From Isohypsibius dastychi (taxonomy: Eukaryota; Tardigrada; Eutardigrada; Parachela; Isohypsibiidae), in assembly GCA_034696485.1 (NCBI GenBank), contig JAQIWT010000123.1:1-33301 (forward strand): a DNA stretch of 33,301 bases. The letters are read 5' to 3'. Below, one piece after another: positions 9,591 to 21,900 of the stretch; the first letter of the stretch is position 1; every line of letters starts with the position of its first letter. The notes beneath the pieces are model-generated. The model ran no database searches. It was given only the letters and a program-made list of their open reading frames with translations, and had not been told where the DNA came from. A program made the position numbers and the translations under genes.

Positions 9591-10740
9591 GATTTACTGG
9601 TGGCTTGTGAGTGTATTTTCTTCTTACCTAGAAATCGGAGCTGATATTCCAGTGCCTGCCATTCCCAGCCCTTTTCCTTCAGTCCACCCGAACTTCTTCA
9701 GCATTTGATATCCAACATTGCTTTTGTCTAGTTTGTTTTCTTCATACTGGGCTGACGAAGACGATCCAGCGGAAGACGAATCAGTTGTCTTCTGGAATTT
9801 GGCCATCACTTCCGGTGGCAAGAAATCTTGCATGTGGTGACCCCCTTGATGAAGTGAGACCGTCAACTTGGCCGCTAGTTCTATAAAATATCGGAGAAAT
9901 CATTTCCGCGAAGAAAACAATTTCAACTTGAATGAAACCTTTCGTCTTCTCCATTTCCATGAGTCTCATTCTGTGTTCCTGTGAAGGCACTCCCAGCTCG
10001 CTTTCAACGACACCCGCTTTGGTTTTCAAAAGAATTTCTTTTGCAGCCAGTTGTACTTTGAGCTGAGCTAACTAGAAAGAAACAAAACATTTGGAAAAAA
10101 ATCAACAAAGAAAAAAGAACCAAGCAGAATTTCAAACATTTCAACGTATTAATCTTCTTTTTCAATCAAGAAATGCTTTCTGATTTCAACAAATTCATGT
10201 TGAAATTATTTCAGGAAATAATAATTCACTCTCACCTGAATGGAAGACTGATCAGGAACAAAAGAAGGAACTGGGGCGACATCCGCTTCCGGTCCCCATC
10301 GACTCTTCCGTTTCTTCGTGGGAACGCTTTCGGGAGATTCAGTTTTGATGGAAGATGTAGAGCCAGATTGGCCATTTTCAAGTTTGACTGCAGGAGGGAG
10401 CGTCTGGTTTGGACCTGGTTGGAACCTGCGTGCTCGAAGGACCGTTGAATTTCAAGTGCCAAAACTTGCGTTTCATACTCATCGCTCAAACGTACTGGGG
10501 TATCAAAATGGTCCTTTTCACAGATATAGATGGACTGGTGTCATCGAGGGGAACTCCTACGGAAAAAATTGAAAAGGTACGAAAAAAGACAACATGAAAA
10601 AATGATGAAGAAAAATCACCATCTAAATCAGCTTCTTGTTTTGTGGAGGAGAGAGACCCGGCTGCGTTTGCTGCTGCGATCTTAGCTTCAATGTCAAGCT
10701 TTTTGGCTTCGAGAATACGTCGGATAGAGTCACGGTCCAT
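9230..10740 (-). CDS. SUGP1: SUGP1-like G-patch splicing factor lacking SURP domains
   Basis: Seven exons on the minus strand: 10740-10620, 10556-10496, 10425-10236, 10071-9939, 9880-9628, 9443-9317 and a 27-base last exon 9256-9230, giving 303 residues. Homology to SUGP1 is clear: [10 protein letters not shown] (also a basic nuclear signal), the ESELG...[18 protein letters not shown] helix, [15 protein letters not shown], a G-patch at about 223-268 ([12 protein letters not shown]...GKGLG), and the family-specific C-terminus [20 protein letters not shown] ending PYY. In humans SUGP1 recruits the helicase DHX15 through the G-patch to the SF3B1 branch-site complex. The two SURP modules of vertebrate SUGP1 (645 residues) are absent and no exon-sized frame for them exists here. 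The intron 4 donor is AAAG|GTTTC, since the longer frame leads to an immediate stop. Confidence 0.9.
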
Positions 10741-11443
10741 CCTGTTACGATTTCACATGAAATGGAAACGGATTCATAGAATGTGGAGGGGAACGCTGCA
10801 ACCTTGGGAGAATACTGAGATCTTCATCAGTTAAGCTCATTACTACCGGATGAAAACTAACTCACACGGCGTCCAGAAACGAGTAAACAATAAATGAACA
10901 GGAGTACAGCAAGTTTTGAGTTTGGAAGGACATCAAAGTTTTGAACATTTGTTTGATTTTCAGCGAGCAGAGATCAGAGCAGCGCTGACTGAACCCCCCT
11001 GACCCCCATCCCAAACCAAGCCACCACTGACCCTCGACTTCATTCGTCCGTAAATCGACTGGACATCTGGTACTGTATTCCGATTTTGAGGAATGTTGGG
11101 TGTCCGTTTTCTCCTGTGTTCTCCGTTTACAAAGAATTTACGTGCATAACACCGTTCATTTCCGAAGCTGAAATTCTTTCCCAACAGTAGCAATGAAAAG
11201 TTACGTCATTGCATTTTCATTTTATTGCACCTCCCACACTTTCCCAGTCAGCTGACTCCGGCAGGTCTACAAACAAACCAACAAAAGGAAAGGCTTGCTT
11301 TGCTTGCCTTTCTTTTTGCAGTTTGACGGAGGGCTCAATCGCACCGATTTGATGGTATGCAATTTATTCCCATTCCGTTCGCTACCGCCTGCGTGCTTAG
11401 GGAATATCGGCTGATTAAACGGTAGATCCATTTTTTGCTCGAA
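10741..11443. promoter_or_regulatory. divergent promoter region of the SUGP1-like gene and P450 A
   Basis: The 703 bases between the two ATGs contain no recognisable exon. A C-rich stretch lies at about 10998-11035. The word CAGCTGACT at 11249-11257 is 195 bases before the P450 A ATG; the same word is 205 bases before the P450 B ATG. No convincing TATA box is seen for P450 A. Confidence 0.4.
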
Positions 11444-14193
11444 ATGGCGCTTTGGATTCTGGTTGGATTCTGTGCCATCATTGCATACTTCATCAAGTAA
11501 GCTTTGCTTGCAAATGAAATTCCTTTCACAAGAACCGTTTTTTGGTCCATAGAACCGCTCTGGACCGGAACGCATATTGGAAAGCGAAAGGTGTTCCCGG
11601 AATATGGAACTGGCCGTTGATCGGTCGGTTTCCTCAGCTTATATACGTAAGTATGAAAATGCTTGAATTTTTTTTCAGCTTTCCATTACTGCGGAACTCA
11701 GTGTGGCTTTTTATTGATTCTTCTTACTCTTAGATGGGTCAGGGGAAATTCGACCAAAAATTCACCAGACAAGTCGGCCGGACTTTTGCGTAGGCTATCG
11801 TCGGTTTTTATTATTCATAAATTGTGTTGTTCTAATTCATGGTTGGTTTTTTAGGTACTTTGATGGACCTGTTCCAGTAGTCATTACTTCCGATACAGGT
11901 GAACGCTTAATGCAGGTGGAGTGTTAATCACATCATTCGCCCCATTCTGGTTTTATTTCTTTCGGAACTCTCTATCCAAGCAATGATTTGATTGAAATCC
12001 GTTCATCCATAACGTTGGTTTTTTTCAGAGATGATAAAAAATGTGATGGTCAAGGACTTTTCACACTTTGTCAACAGAAGAGTAAATTATTATCTCATCG
12101 CATTTTTATATGAACCACCTGAATATTGTTTTCTCATGTAGACAATCGACATTAACGGAAAACTTCTCGATAACGCGGTTAGTATTTTGAAAGATCAGCG
12201 GTGGAAAGTAAGCTGTTAAATAATTCCGATCACACGGAATTCTGCATCATCGTCGTTTTGTTAGGATGTCAGAAGTGTTCTGGTTCCGGCCTTTTCTTCT
12301 GGAAAAATGAGACAGGTGCAATCCTTGGAGCAATGCTGCATTTTTATTGCAAATTGTATCACGAATTTTGTTTCAGATGAACGATTTAATCAACGAATGC
12401 TGTGATGATTTGATGAAAAATCTGGCTAAGATTGCCGAGGAAAGACGCGATTTTGATGCAAAACGGTAGGATTTCTGTAATGATTTTCAGATGTCATCGG
12501 AGATTCAAGCTCGAAATAATCTCGAATTATTTAGAGAATTTTTATAGGAATTTGTGAATTACAAATAAAGAGACGAGTTAACAATATTCTGACTTCGTTT
12601 TATGTGCTACAAAATTTTGTTTCAAGAAACATCATGTCTAATTATGGACTATCTTTGCTTAGATTATTTGGATCTGCTATCATGGATGTTGTTGCCACCA
12701 CATTTTTCGGAACAAAAATTGACTCTCAGAATAATCCAGATGATCCGTTTGTCAAAAACGCCCAGGCAGCATTCGACCAAGCTTTCGTCAACCCACTGAT
12801 TCTCGTTGCAGGTAGGCCAATCTTAGTTATTTCGAGTTTGTTTTTACAAATATGTTGAAAAAATCTTGAAATAATCAACGAATTATTTTTGCTAAATCAG
12901 GGACCTTGGATCACTGTTTGCTATTCCAGTTCTCTTTCCCAACCTTGCCCCGCTCATCAAGAAAATGGGCGTTCAGTTCATCCCTCAACGGATACTCCAG
13001 TTCTTCGTTGACAATACGGAGAAAATCATCAAAATGCGCCTTGAATCAAAACAGGCATGACATCAACGTTCAAGCTCTGTGACCTTTCACCTTTTTTGCG
13101 ATCATGATTTTCAAAGAGCGACTTTTGCAGGTCCGCCGGGATTTCTTGCAACTGATGCTGAACTCACTCGAAGGCAGTCATGGAGCAGCTTCTGTTTCAA
13201 AAACTATCCCAAAGGAAAAAACTGAAAACGATGAAGATGGCGGCGCTGACGTTATTTCAGCCCATCTGGCCGGAAACCATGAAGTTGATAAAACGCGCGT
13301 CCATTCCGATTATAAAATGACCACTGATGTAAATATTACCAAATTATGCTTGAAATATAACCCCTTCTTCCAGAAAATAACCGAATCGTCCGATTCTTTT
13401 CCAGGAGCTAGTCTCTCAAGCCGTCATATTTTTCAGCGCGGGATATGAAACAACGGCAACAGCGTTGTCGTTCTTCGCATATACAATGGCGACGCATCAA
13501 GATATCCAAGATCAACTTCGTCGGGAAATCGAAGAGGTCATGGGTGATGAAACTCGTCCGACTTATGACTTGGTGGCCAAGATGGATTATTTGGATATGT
13601 GCTTGAATGAAACGCTGAGAATGTACCCACCTGTTGCCCGAACGGAACGTGAATGTAATGAAGACTGGGAGTTCAGAGGAGTCAAATATGAAAAGGGAAC
13701 TATTGTCGGTATTCCAATCTATGCGATGCAACATGACCCGGAATATTGGCCTGAACCAGAAGTCTTTAATCCTGAACGGTCAGTTGGATATCTGATACGC
13801 GGCAGAAATTTATACTTTTATTTAATTACAGCTTTTCCAAAGAAAACAAACATAGTATAAAACCGTTCACGTTTCAAACTTTTGGACATGGACCTCGCAT
13901 TTGTCTTGGAATGCGTAAGTGTTTTTTCAGGTGGAATGTGTTTCAGTGTATTTGTCTGTAAGTCGCTATCTGTACAGGTTTCGCATTTTTTGAAATGAAA
14001 ATGGTCGTCGCCACAATTTTGAGGCATTATCGCATTGTTCCGACAAAGCGCACAGAGGTGAGGATTCCGACAATATCTATGCCAAAATCTGTTGCAGAAC
14101 TATTATTTTGATTAGATCCCACTGGTACTCAAAGATGTCGGTTTCATCACTGCCAAGAACGGAGTCTGGGTGACCGTGGAAAAAATAGAATAG
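11444..14193 (+). CDS. cytochrome P450 A, CYP3-clan (CYP13/CYP3-like)
   Basis: Fifteen exons: 11444-11496, 11553-11646, 11734-11789, 11855-11898, 12029-12081, 12142-12207, 12265-12315, 12377-12465, 12663-12811, 12930-13054, 13131-13328, 13405-13778, 13832-13914, 13978-14057, 14116-14193; 530 residues. It is a heme monooxygenase of the ER membrane using NADPH-P450 reductase; the substrate is unknown. Visible features: N-terminal anchor (MALWILVGFCAIIAYFI), proline hinge (GVPGIWNWPLIGRFP), C-helix WKDVR, I-helix AGYETT (338-343), K-helix ETLR (395-398), PERF (449-452) and heme loop FGHGPRICLGMR with ligand Cys475. The [14 protein letters not shown] region and C-terminal VLKDVGFITAKNGVWVTVE place it nearest CYP13/CYP3. 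Intron 10 appears to use a GC donor. Exon 12 is nearly identical to that of P450 B. Confidence 0.93.
13055..13130 (+). other. GC-AG intron in P450 A (intron 10)
   Basis: The exon ends CAG and the next bases are GCATGA. The paralogues have GTAACT (B) and GTTTGA (C) at exactly this phase-0 position. The acceptor TTTTGCAG at 13123-13130 is normal. Family alignment leaves no nearby GT that preserves the frame, so a GC-AG intron or a donor-damaging change is indicated. Confidence 0.75.
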
Positions 14194-14777
14194 TATCTTT
14201 TGAAATCAGCACAATATAACCGTTATTTCGGTTTACGTCTGAATACTCTGAATACATTCCGCGCACGGGGCGAGGTTGTTCTTGTGATTTCGCAAAGTTT
14301 ATTCCCTGTGTTTGCTAAATACTGTTTATTTTTACTAACTGAACAATATTTGCAGAATTCTATATAAATTGGATAATGTGCAGAAAAAAAGAACGAGAGA
14401 TATTCACGCTTCCGAAACGGGCGCATTCTTCGGTTTTATATTTTAGGGAGCAGTTCTCCAGATTTATCTGTGAACTGAATAGTAATCGCAATCGAATTAG
14501 CAGAAAACGCGGATGGACTTGTAATTTAACATCATACTGTAGAACTGACGGAACTACGGAGTATAGGGTAAATGTGAATTTTGACGTGGAATGCTAAGCA
14601 GGAAAAAGGCAAAATGTAGAGAGTTTATTTGAAAAATTCCACAAGTGATGGCCGTATCGGTAACGGATGTCGTTGAAGCATCCAAGCGCCCAGATTATTT
14701 TGTTGATAGAAAAGTGTTTGATTGAATATTATTCTCCTGATTTCCAGCTCTCGCTAATTTCCGACAAGTTTTTGTTT

Positions 14778-14783
14778 AATAAA
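14778..14783 (+). terminator. candidate poly(A) signal of P450 A
   Basis: AATAAA lies 585 bases after the P450 A stop; a second copy follows at 14825-14830. Consensus only. Confidence 0.35.
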
Positions 14784-15166
14784 TAGATTTAACTTTAATT
14801 AGTAGAATTTGTAAAGCTTTTTTAAATAAAGTATGTTGGGAAGGGATTGGTGCTGAAAAGAATACAAAATTGACGAAGACGCAACAATGCCAAATATGTT
14901 TATTAGTGACCTTTAGAATCTCGCTAATTTTCTCTATTGCCATTTATGGACTTCCATTCCACACCACGTTTCTTTCTTTTTCCCGGAAACAATTGATCGG
15001 TTGCCATGATGAAGTAGGTGGATATCGATACCATATCACTTGCTGCTGATTATTCAGTCAATGTGTACATATAGAAGACAAATTGCCAACGTTTCGACGT
15101 CACAAGCCGCGAAAAACCGTTCGCAATTTTCAGACACCACCCTCATATTCCAGCTGACTGGCAATG

Positions 15167-15172
15167 TATAAA
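15167..15172 (+). promoter_or_regulatory. putative TATA box of P450 B
   Basis: TATAAA in the context ATGTATAAAACG is a strong consensus. It lies just downstream of a CAGCTGACT word shared with the P450 A upstream region. Confidence 0.5.
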
Positions 15173-15355
15173 ACGATTCAACAAAAATAAACAAGCCGGC
15201 ACTTTTCTCTTGACAGGACATGTGAGTCTAAACTGTTCTGCGCTTAGAATATCTTGAACAACTTCATTTCTTCATTTCATCCGTTGCAGTGCTTCTTATA
15301 AATTTCGACAAAACTCCTGAGTTCTTCTGAATTATCACGAATTTCGGCTTTCGAA

Positions 15356-18300
15356 ATGGCTGTTTGGATTCTCATCGGATTTGTTGCGCTGGTTCTTTAT
15401 TGTATAAAGTAAGATTTGATACGATTTGATTTGATACAATGTGTTTTGGTTAAATTCATATCATCGCATTTTTTCTAGAATTTCCATGGATAAAAATGCA
15501 TACTGGAAAGCGAAGGGTGTTCCTGGACTGAATAACTATCCGGTCATTGGTCGATTTCTGGAAGTTATGTCGGTGAGTTGGACTCGTGGGTTTTCAAGGA
15601 ATTTCATGACTTTGAATGCAATATTCTGCGTGATATTATCGTCTTCCGTTAATTTGTAGCTGGGTCAAGGAAAATTCGATCTGAAATTCACGAAGGAAGT
15701 TGGTCGCATATTTGCGTGAGTAATTATTTATCCAGTGGTTTTCTCACATGTTCCTGTATTAATTCAATTTTCAGATATTTCGACGGATCGATCCCCGTTG
15801 TTGTCACTTCTGACACAGGTCAGTCCCTTGATTTGGTTTTTCAGAATATTACGAAGTTGTTATTTGTAAAAAAAATTGTGATTAGTTCGTGATCTATTGA
15901 TTTTTTTCGGTGTGGATAGAAATGATCAAAAGTGTGATGATCAAGGATTTTTCGCATTTCGTCGGCAGAAGAGTGAGTGTTATTTGGTCACTGCAAATTG
16001 CCACAAAGCATTCACTGTTTTTATTGCTCCATAGACGCTTGACTTGAACGGCCCACTTCTAAGCAATTCTGTTACGGTTCTGACCCATCAACATTGGAAA
16101 GTAAGTTGCAAAAATATTCCGTAAAATGAGTTATTGATAACTGAATTTCTTGTAATTTAGTCAGTAAACTGCATTCATTCAGATTTCATTTTTTATGAAT
16201 TAGCCCTAAGCATGCATTTGAATACTGTGGTGTTGTTGCAGGATGTCAGAGGTGTCCTTGTTCCAGCGTTTTCTTCCGGCAAAATGAGACAGGTATGGGC
16301 GACATAAATTCCTTTCTGCAAAGCAGTTCTTTCTGCAATGCAGTTCTTTCTGCAATGCACAATTACGGGGTTGATGAATCATAGCACAAAAATGATCTTA
16401 ACAATCGTGATAAATTTAACATACATATCAGATTTTAAGATTTTAACTTTTTTCGTTCAGGCCGAATATTAAGTACAAAGTTCTGTTTGAGTTGAAACTG
16501 AATTTCAAAGAAATTCTAACTGAAATACCTGATGTGCAGTTCGGCTTCTTTAGTGTTGTCAAAACGCAGTGATTTAAGAACATATGGCACGAGAATTGAA
16601 ATGATATTAATTTAAATATTGAAATAATATTAACTTAGATGACCAAAATTTAAGAATATGAAACATCGAATAAATTTGCTGATAGTGTGTGAGCGTATCA
16701 CCTGAAGTCATATGGTTCCAGATGAACGATTTGATAAATGAGAGCTGCGAAGTCCTGATGGACAACCTGAGCAAAATCGCCGGCGAACGACGTGAATTTG
16801 AAGCTAAACAGTACGTACTATAATCGTACAACATTCGTACACTGAGAATGCATTGATCCAATTTCTCTCCGAAAAGATATCCATGCGGAGTATAGTATAG
16901 CTCATTATTTCAGGGTCTTTGGTGCAGCGATCATGGATGTTGTCGCAACGACCTTCTTCGGAACGAAGATCGACTCACAGAATAACCCCAACGATCCGTT
17001 CGTCAAGAACGCCCAGGAAGCGTTCAACCAGCCCATCCCGAATCCCCTGGTCGTTATTGCATGTAAGTACTTCGACCCCTCAATTGCTGGGCTTCAGCCA
17101 TTCATAAGTTCTATGGATCTTATTTCGCTTGACTAACTGTTTCTTCTGAATTGCAGTTCTGTTCCCGAAAACCGCTCCGCTTATGAAAAAACTCGGAGTG
17201 CAGTTCATCCCAAAACGGATTACCCAGTTTTTCGTTGACAACACGAAACAAATCCTTGAGATGCGTCTTCAGTCCAAAGAGGTAACTTACTCGTCTTTTG
17301 TTGTCTTTGCTGTAAGAACTTGAAATCTAGTGTGAACTTTGAAGGTTCGCCGAGATTTTCTCCAGTTGATGTTGAATTCCCTACAAGGCAGCCACAATAG
17401 CACCAATGTCACCAAAGAAAAACGTGACAACGAGGAGGATGGCGAAGTCGATGTGCTCTCCGAACATCTGGCCGAAAACCAAGATGGCGGAAAAACACGA
17501 CTCCGATCAGATTACAAAATGACCCAAGATGTAAGAAATCACATCAAGACCATGAAATTCTTCGGAAGATGCAGTTTTGAAAGTGTTGGTTCTTTTCAGG
17601 AGCTCGTGGCCCAAGCGGTTGTCTTCTTCATCGCTGGTTACGAAACCACTGCAACGGCACTTGCTTTCTTCACTCATGTTATGGCGACGCATCAGGACAT
17701 CCAAGACCGACTTCGTCGTGAAATCGAAGAGGTCATGGGTGATGAAACTCGTCCGACTTACGACTTGTTGGCCAGGATGGATTATTTGGATATGTGCTTG
17801 AATGAAACGCTGAGAATGTATCCACCTGTTTCCCGAACAGAGCGTGAATGTAATGAAGACTGGGAGTTTAGAGGAGTTAAATATGAAAAGGGAACTATTG
17901 TCGGTATTCCAATCTATGCAATGCAGCATGACCCGGAATATTGGCCTGAACCAGAAGTCTTCAATCCTGAACGGTAAGTTGGATATCTAATACGCATCAG
18001 ACGTGTGTAGTTTTATTTGATTACAGGTTTTCAAAAGAGAACAAACACAAAATCAAACCGTACAGTTTCCTAACTTTCGGCTCGGGACCTCGCATGTGTC
18101 TTGGAATGCGTGAGTTATTCAGCTTTCTTCTCACCTTGACCTTTTCATGAACGCGCGAATTTCAGGGTTCGCTTTCTTTGAAATGAAAATGGTTATTGCG
18201 TCTATGTTGCGAACGTACAGAATCGTCCCAACAGCTCGCACCGAGGTATACTCATCCGAAATTTCCACAGACTTGCTTTTTTGTTACTACGGTGAAATTT

Positions 18301-18384
18301 GTTCTTCAGATTCCACTGGTTCTGAAAGACGTCGTTATGGTCACTGCCAAAAATGGAGTCTGGATCACCATCGAGAAAATCTGA
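15356..18384 (+). CDS. cytochrome P450 B, CYP3-clan, paralogue of A
   Basis: Fifteen exons with the same lengths and phases as P450 A except exons 11 and 15: 15356-15408, 15479-15572, 15660-15715, 15775-15818, 15920-15972, 16035-16100, 16242-16292, 16722-16810, 16914-17062, 17157-17281, 17345-17530, 17600-17973, 18027-18109, 18166-18245, 18310-18384; 525 residues. It is a heme monooxygenase, probably ER-anchored through [17 protein letters not shown]. Motifs: WKDVR (C-helix), AGYETT (I-helix), ETLR (K-helix), PERF, and [12 protein letters not shown] with heme ligand Cys471. Exon 11, a surface linker between the core and the I-helix, is 12 bases shorter than in A. The 3' 293 bases of exon 12 are about 94 percent identical to A, whereas flanking exons are clearly more divergent. 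Intron 7 (429 bases) contains a 17-base tandem repeat. Confidence 0.94.
16312..16360 (+). repeat. 17-base tandem repeat in P450 B intron 7
   Basis: The unit CTTTCTGCAATGCAGTT is repeated about 2.9 times (16312-16328, 16329-16345, 16346-16360), with one substitution in the first copy and a changed end in the third. It is absent from the equivalent introns of P450 A and C. Confidence 0.85.
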
Positions 18385-18921
18385 GGATCCTCGGTCGTGA
18401 CGATTTCGATTCCGATTCCAGCTAACAACGGTTATTCTGTACAGCGGAAATCTTTCCGTTATTTCGATGGTTCTTGCAACAATACACTTGACATGCCTCT
18501 TTAACCAGGCTGCTCCTGCGTCAGTGTTCCTGATTTGACTGTATCTATTTATTTCTGAAACAGATGTACTTTTCATGCTATCGGTTTATATCGTAACTTA
18601 TCGCGCTCAGCTAAGAAGCATTGTTACTGTCAAAGATGTCGTCTTTGAGGTTGAGTTGACTGTTCAAATAAAACTCAGCTGTTGACAATTCCACCGGGTC
18701 TGTTTATTAAAACGTGACGAAAAAGATCGGTGTGTGTAACTATCAACATACTACAGGACACTTGGTTCAAGAATATTATATAATCGCTGACGTAATTTTG
18801 CCCGAAATTATCAGTCTGTCTCGAAGAACATGTTGTTGAATTAGTCTGCTGCTGCTTGATTGTTTCTTGTTTGTAAAATTGTTCTTGCTGGAGTTCTGGA
18901 TCCACGTTTTATTTTACGACC
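18385..18921 (+). promoter_or_regulatory. P450 B 3' flank and P450 C promoter
   Basis: AATAAA at 18667-18672 is 283 bases after the P450 B stop and is followed by a GT-rich stretch, so it is the likely polyadenylation signal. TATATAA at 18777-18783 lies 139 bases before the P450 C ATG and is its likely TATA box. No exon is seen between. Confidence 0.5.
18667..18672 (+). terminator. poly(A) signal of P450 B
   Basis: AATAAA lies in the short B-C intergenic region, ahead of the P450 C TATA box. Confidence 0.5.
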
Positions 18922-21900
18922 ATGTTCTGGCTCTGGGCAATCTTCACAGCATGCATTTTCTATTTCGCTCTGTAAGTCCCGCGATATATCATAATGTGTT
19001 TCTGAGACTTTGATGATCTGGCAGGTGATTTCAGACAAACGGTGAACCGGTATTTTTATTGGAGAAAGAAAGGAATTCCTGGACCAGTTTCATGGCCAAT
19101 TGTCGGACGGTTTCTGGACACACTTGTAGTGAGTTGAATTGTTACGTTAAAATATTGTCATTTAACAATAAAACCATTCTCAAAATATGTCCTGGTGACA
19201 GAGAAAAGACGTGATAATCTTTTGTAGAATGGCGTTGGAAGAACTGACATAAGAATGACCAGACAATTCGGACGGATAATTGGGTGGGTTAGGTAGCGCT
19301 CTGTACAAATCTCGTTTTAAACATTTTATTCTGTGCAAATTATGTTGGGAAATTAAAATGTGATGTAATTGAAATTGTATTTTAGATACTTTGAAGGACC
19401 GAATCCGGTTATAATGACATCAGATGTGGGTAAGGAAACAAATGATTTGACAGTTCAAACCTATTGCTGTTCGGCTGGAAATATGTGTTATAGAAATGAT
19501 AAAATCAGTGCTGGTCAAAGATTTCTCGCATTTTCCAAATCGCCGAGTAAGTAGTACTGTACCACATATTCATACATTTAACTACCGCTGGATGGAGATG
19601 ACATGATAACATAAATAGTCTCTGGATTTCAATGGAGAACTTTTGGACAAAGGCGTTAGCGTGTTGACTGGACAAAGATGGAAGGTATCTGAATCAAGCA
19701 ACCTGAAAAAAGAACTAGAAAAACAACTGTTACATTTAATTATTTAATTTATTTTTTACCAGTACCTGTACCAGGTATTGTTAGTTACGAAAAGCAGTCA
19801 ATGAGCTGAAAAAAATGGTTCTAAAATCTTTTTTCCAGAATGCTTGAGTTCCTTTTAACTTTTTAGGAAGTTCGAAGTATTTTGGTTCCAGTTTTTTCCT
19901 CTGCAAAAATGCGACAGGTGATCTATCAAATTTCAACATTTTTGATTGATTTCTAACAAGTAACAACTGGTTCTTTTTCCAACGGTACCGTAGATGAGCA
20001 GCCTCATAAATGAATGCTCCCAATCAATGCTGGTCAATCTCGATTCGATTGCCGTTAATCATAAAGAATTCGAAGCAAAACGGTAGGCTCAGCTTGCTAT
20101 TCAAAACCGCAAAAATGACCCACATTAATTTTTTTTCGACACAGATTTTTCGGGAGCGTCACAATGGATGTAATATCTTCGACATTTTTCGGCATGAAAA
20201 TCGATTCACAAAATGACCCGAACAATCCATTTGTAAAGCACGCCGAGGTCGCGTTCAATGGCTTTCTTTTGAACCCCGCCGTTTTAATCTCAAGTAAGCT
20301 CATATTTGTAATGCAATCACAGAATAATTTGGTTCAAAAAGGTGTATCTGTTATATTCAAAACATTTTAACAAAAACAAATTTAATTTATTCCATCCTTT
20401 GTGTCTAGTTCTTTTCCCGAACATTGCCCCCTTGATGCGCAGAATGGGATTCCAGCTCGTACCCAAAGAGACGATTCAGTTTTTTGTGGATATCACGGAG
20501 AAGATTATGAAATTGCGCATCGAATCCGGCCAGGTTTGAATTTCGTGCACTCAACAAATGATAGCGTGTTATTATGGTAGAAAAACACTACGTTTCAAAT
20601 GTCAGAGTTGTTTTTTTACTAGGTGCGCCGTGACTTTTTGCAACTCATGCTGAACTCCATGGAAAATGCGCAAAAATCAAGTTGCAATGATTTCAGTAAT
20701 CCAGAAATTACTACGAGAGCTGGGATGATGGCGGAGTCGGGTAACAGGAGTGAACCAGATGTGCTTTCTGAAATGTTAGCCAACAGCAACGAAGGCAAGA
20801 AACCACAGCTGTATTCGGATTACAAACTCACCTCAAAGGTTCGAAAATCACATCATGGCGCAAAGCAACTGAAAACAACCAAACAATTGCACTGTTTTTT
20901 CTAGAAAAACAAATAGTACAAGGAGCAGAACCAAATATTCAAAATATAATAGTAATAATAATCTTACGCCAAGAATACAAACTACAACGTATGCAGAATA
21001 TAATGTATGAATATCCAGTAATACCATATGACCATTGAACATCGCAGAATGTACAAACAATCTGTAATTGAAAAAACGCCATTTATTTTCTGAGATATGA
21101 AATATTTTATTTTGCATCGAATGACATCTTTATTTCAAAAGGACTCACTGACATTCAATAAACTCGATTTTGTGGCTCTGAATTCTCTTATATTTTATAT
21201 CTTACGATATTTCAGTAGACAACAGCTGGATTTATTTCACCGTCTCAAAGAGTTTGACTGTTTGGTTTTTAGGAAGTTGTTGCCCAGGCTGTTTCCTTTT
21301 TTCTCGCCGGCTACGAGACGACTGCTACGGCTTTGGCATTTCTAGCATACGAAATTGCTGTCAACCCCGAAATCCAAGATCGGCTTCGGCAGGAAATTGG
21401 TCAAGTTATAGGATACCAAACGAAGCCCGATTACGATCTCATCGCCAAATTGGAATACCTCGATATGTGCGTTAACGAAGCGTTGAGAAAATATCCCCCG
21501 GTGGCCCGAACTGAAAGACAATGTGCCGAAGATTGGAATTATAACGGCGTTAAATACGAAAAAGGAACAGTGGTCGTCATCCCAACCTGGGCACTTCACC
21601 ACGATCCGGAATACTGGCCTGAACCAGAAGTCTTCAAACCAGAACGGTGCAACTTCTAGTTCAAAACAATATTAAATATAGAAATAATCCAAGCTTTGGT
21701 CTCAAAAGGTTTTCGAAAGAAAATGAAAGCCGAATTATTCCACATGCTTTTCAAACGTTCGGACAGGGTCCACGCAATTGCCTTGGGATGCGTGAGTTTT
21801 TTGTTTGATTTTTTTCGCGACATGGATTTTAGTATGGCCTGCTACAGGTTTTGTCTACTTTGAAATGAAAATGGTGATGGTGACGATCCTGCAGAAATTC

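Larger units (their letters stand above)
14194..15355. other. P450 A/B intergenic region with P450 B promoter
   Basis: AATAAA signals at 14778-14783 and 14825-14830 could end the P450 A transcript. Upstream of P450 B are CAGCTGACT (15151-15159) and a TATAAA box (15167-15172), the latter 189 bases before the ATG. No coding frame is recognisable; the 73-codon ORF at 14376-14597 has no P450 resemblance. Confidence 0.5.

Noticed and set aside
9930-10029. SUGP1 exon 4 continuing through FIQ into sequence before the next exon
   Set aside because: Using the later GT (after ATTCAA) forces an AAC TAG stop in the next exon. The earlier donor AAAG|GTTTC restores the KTKELAAKL frame matching SUGP1.
20848-21117. 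Minus-strand hydrophobic ORF of 89 codons
   Set aside because: It lies entirely inside P450 C intron 11, is Leu/Val-rich from AT-biased DNA, and has no family resemblance.
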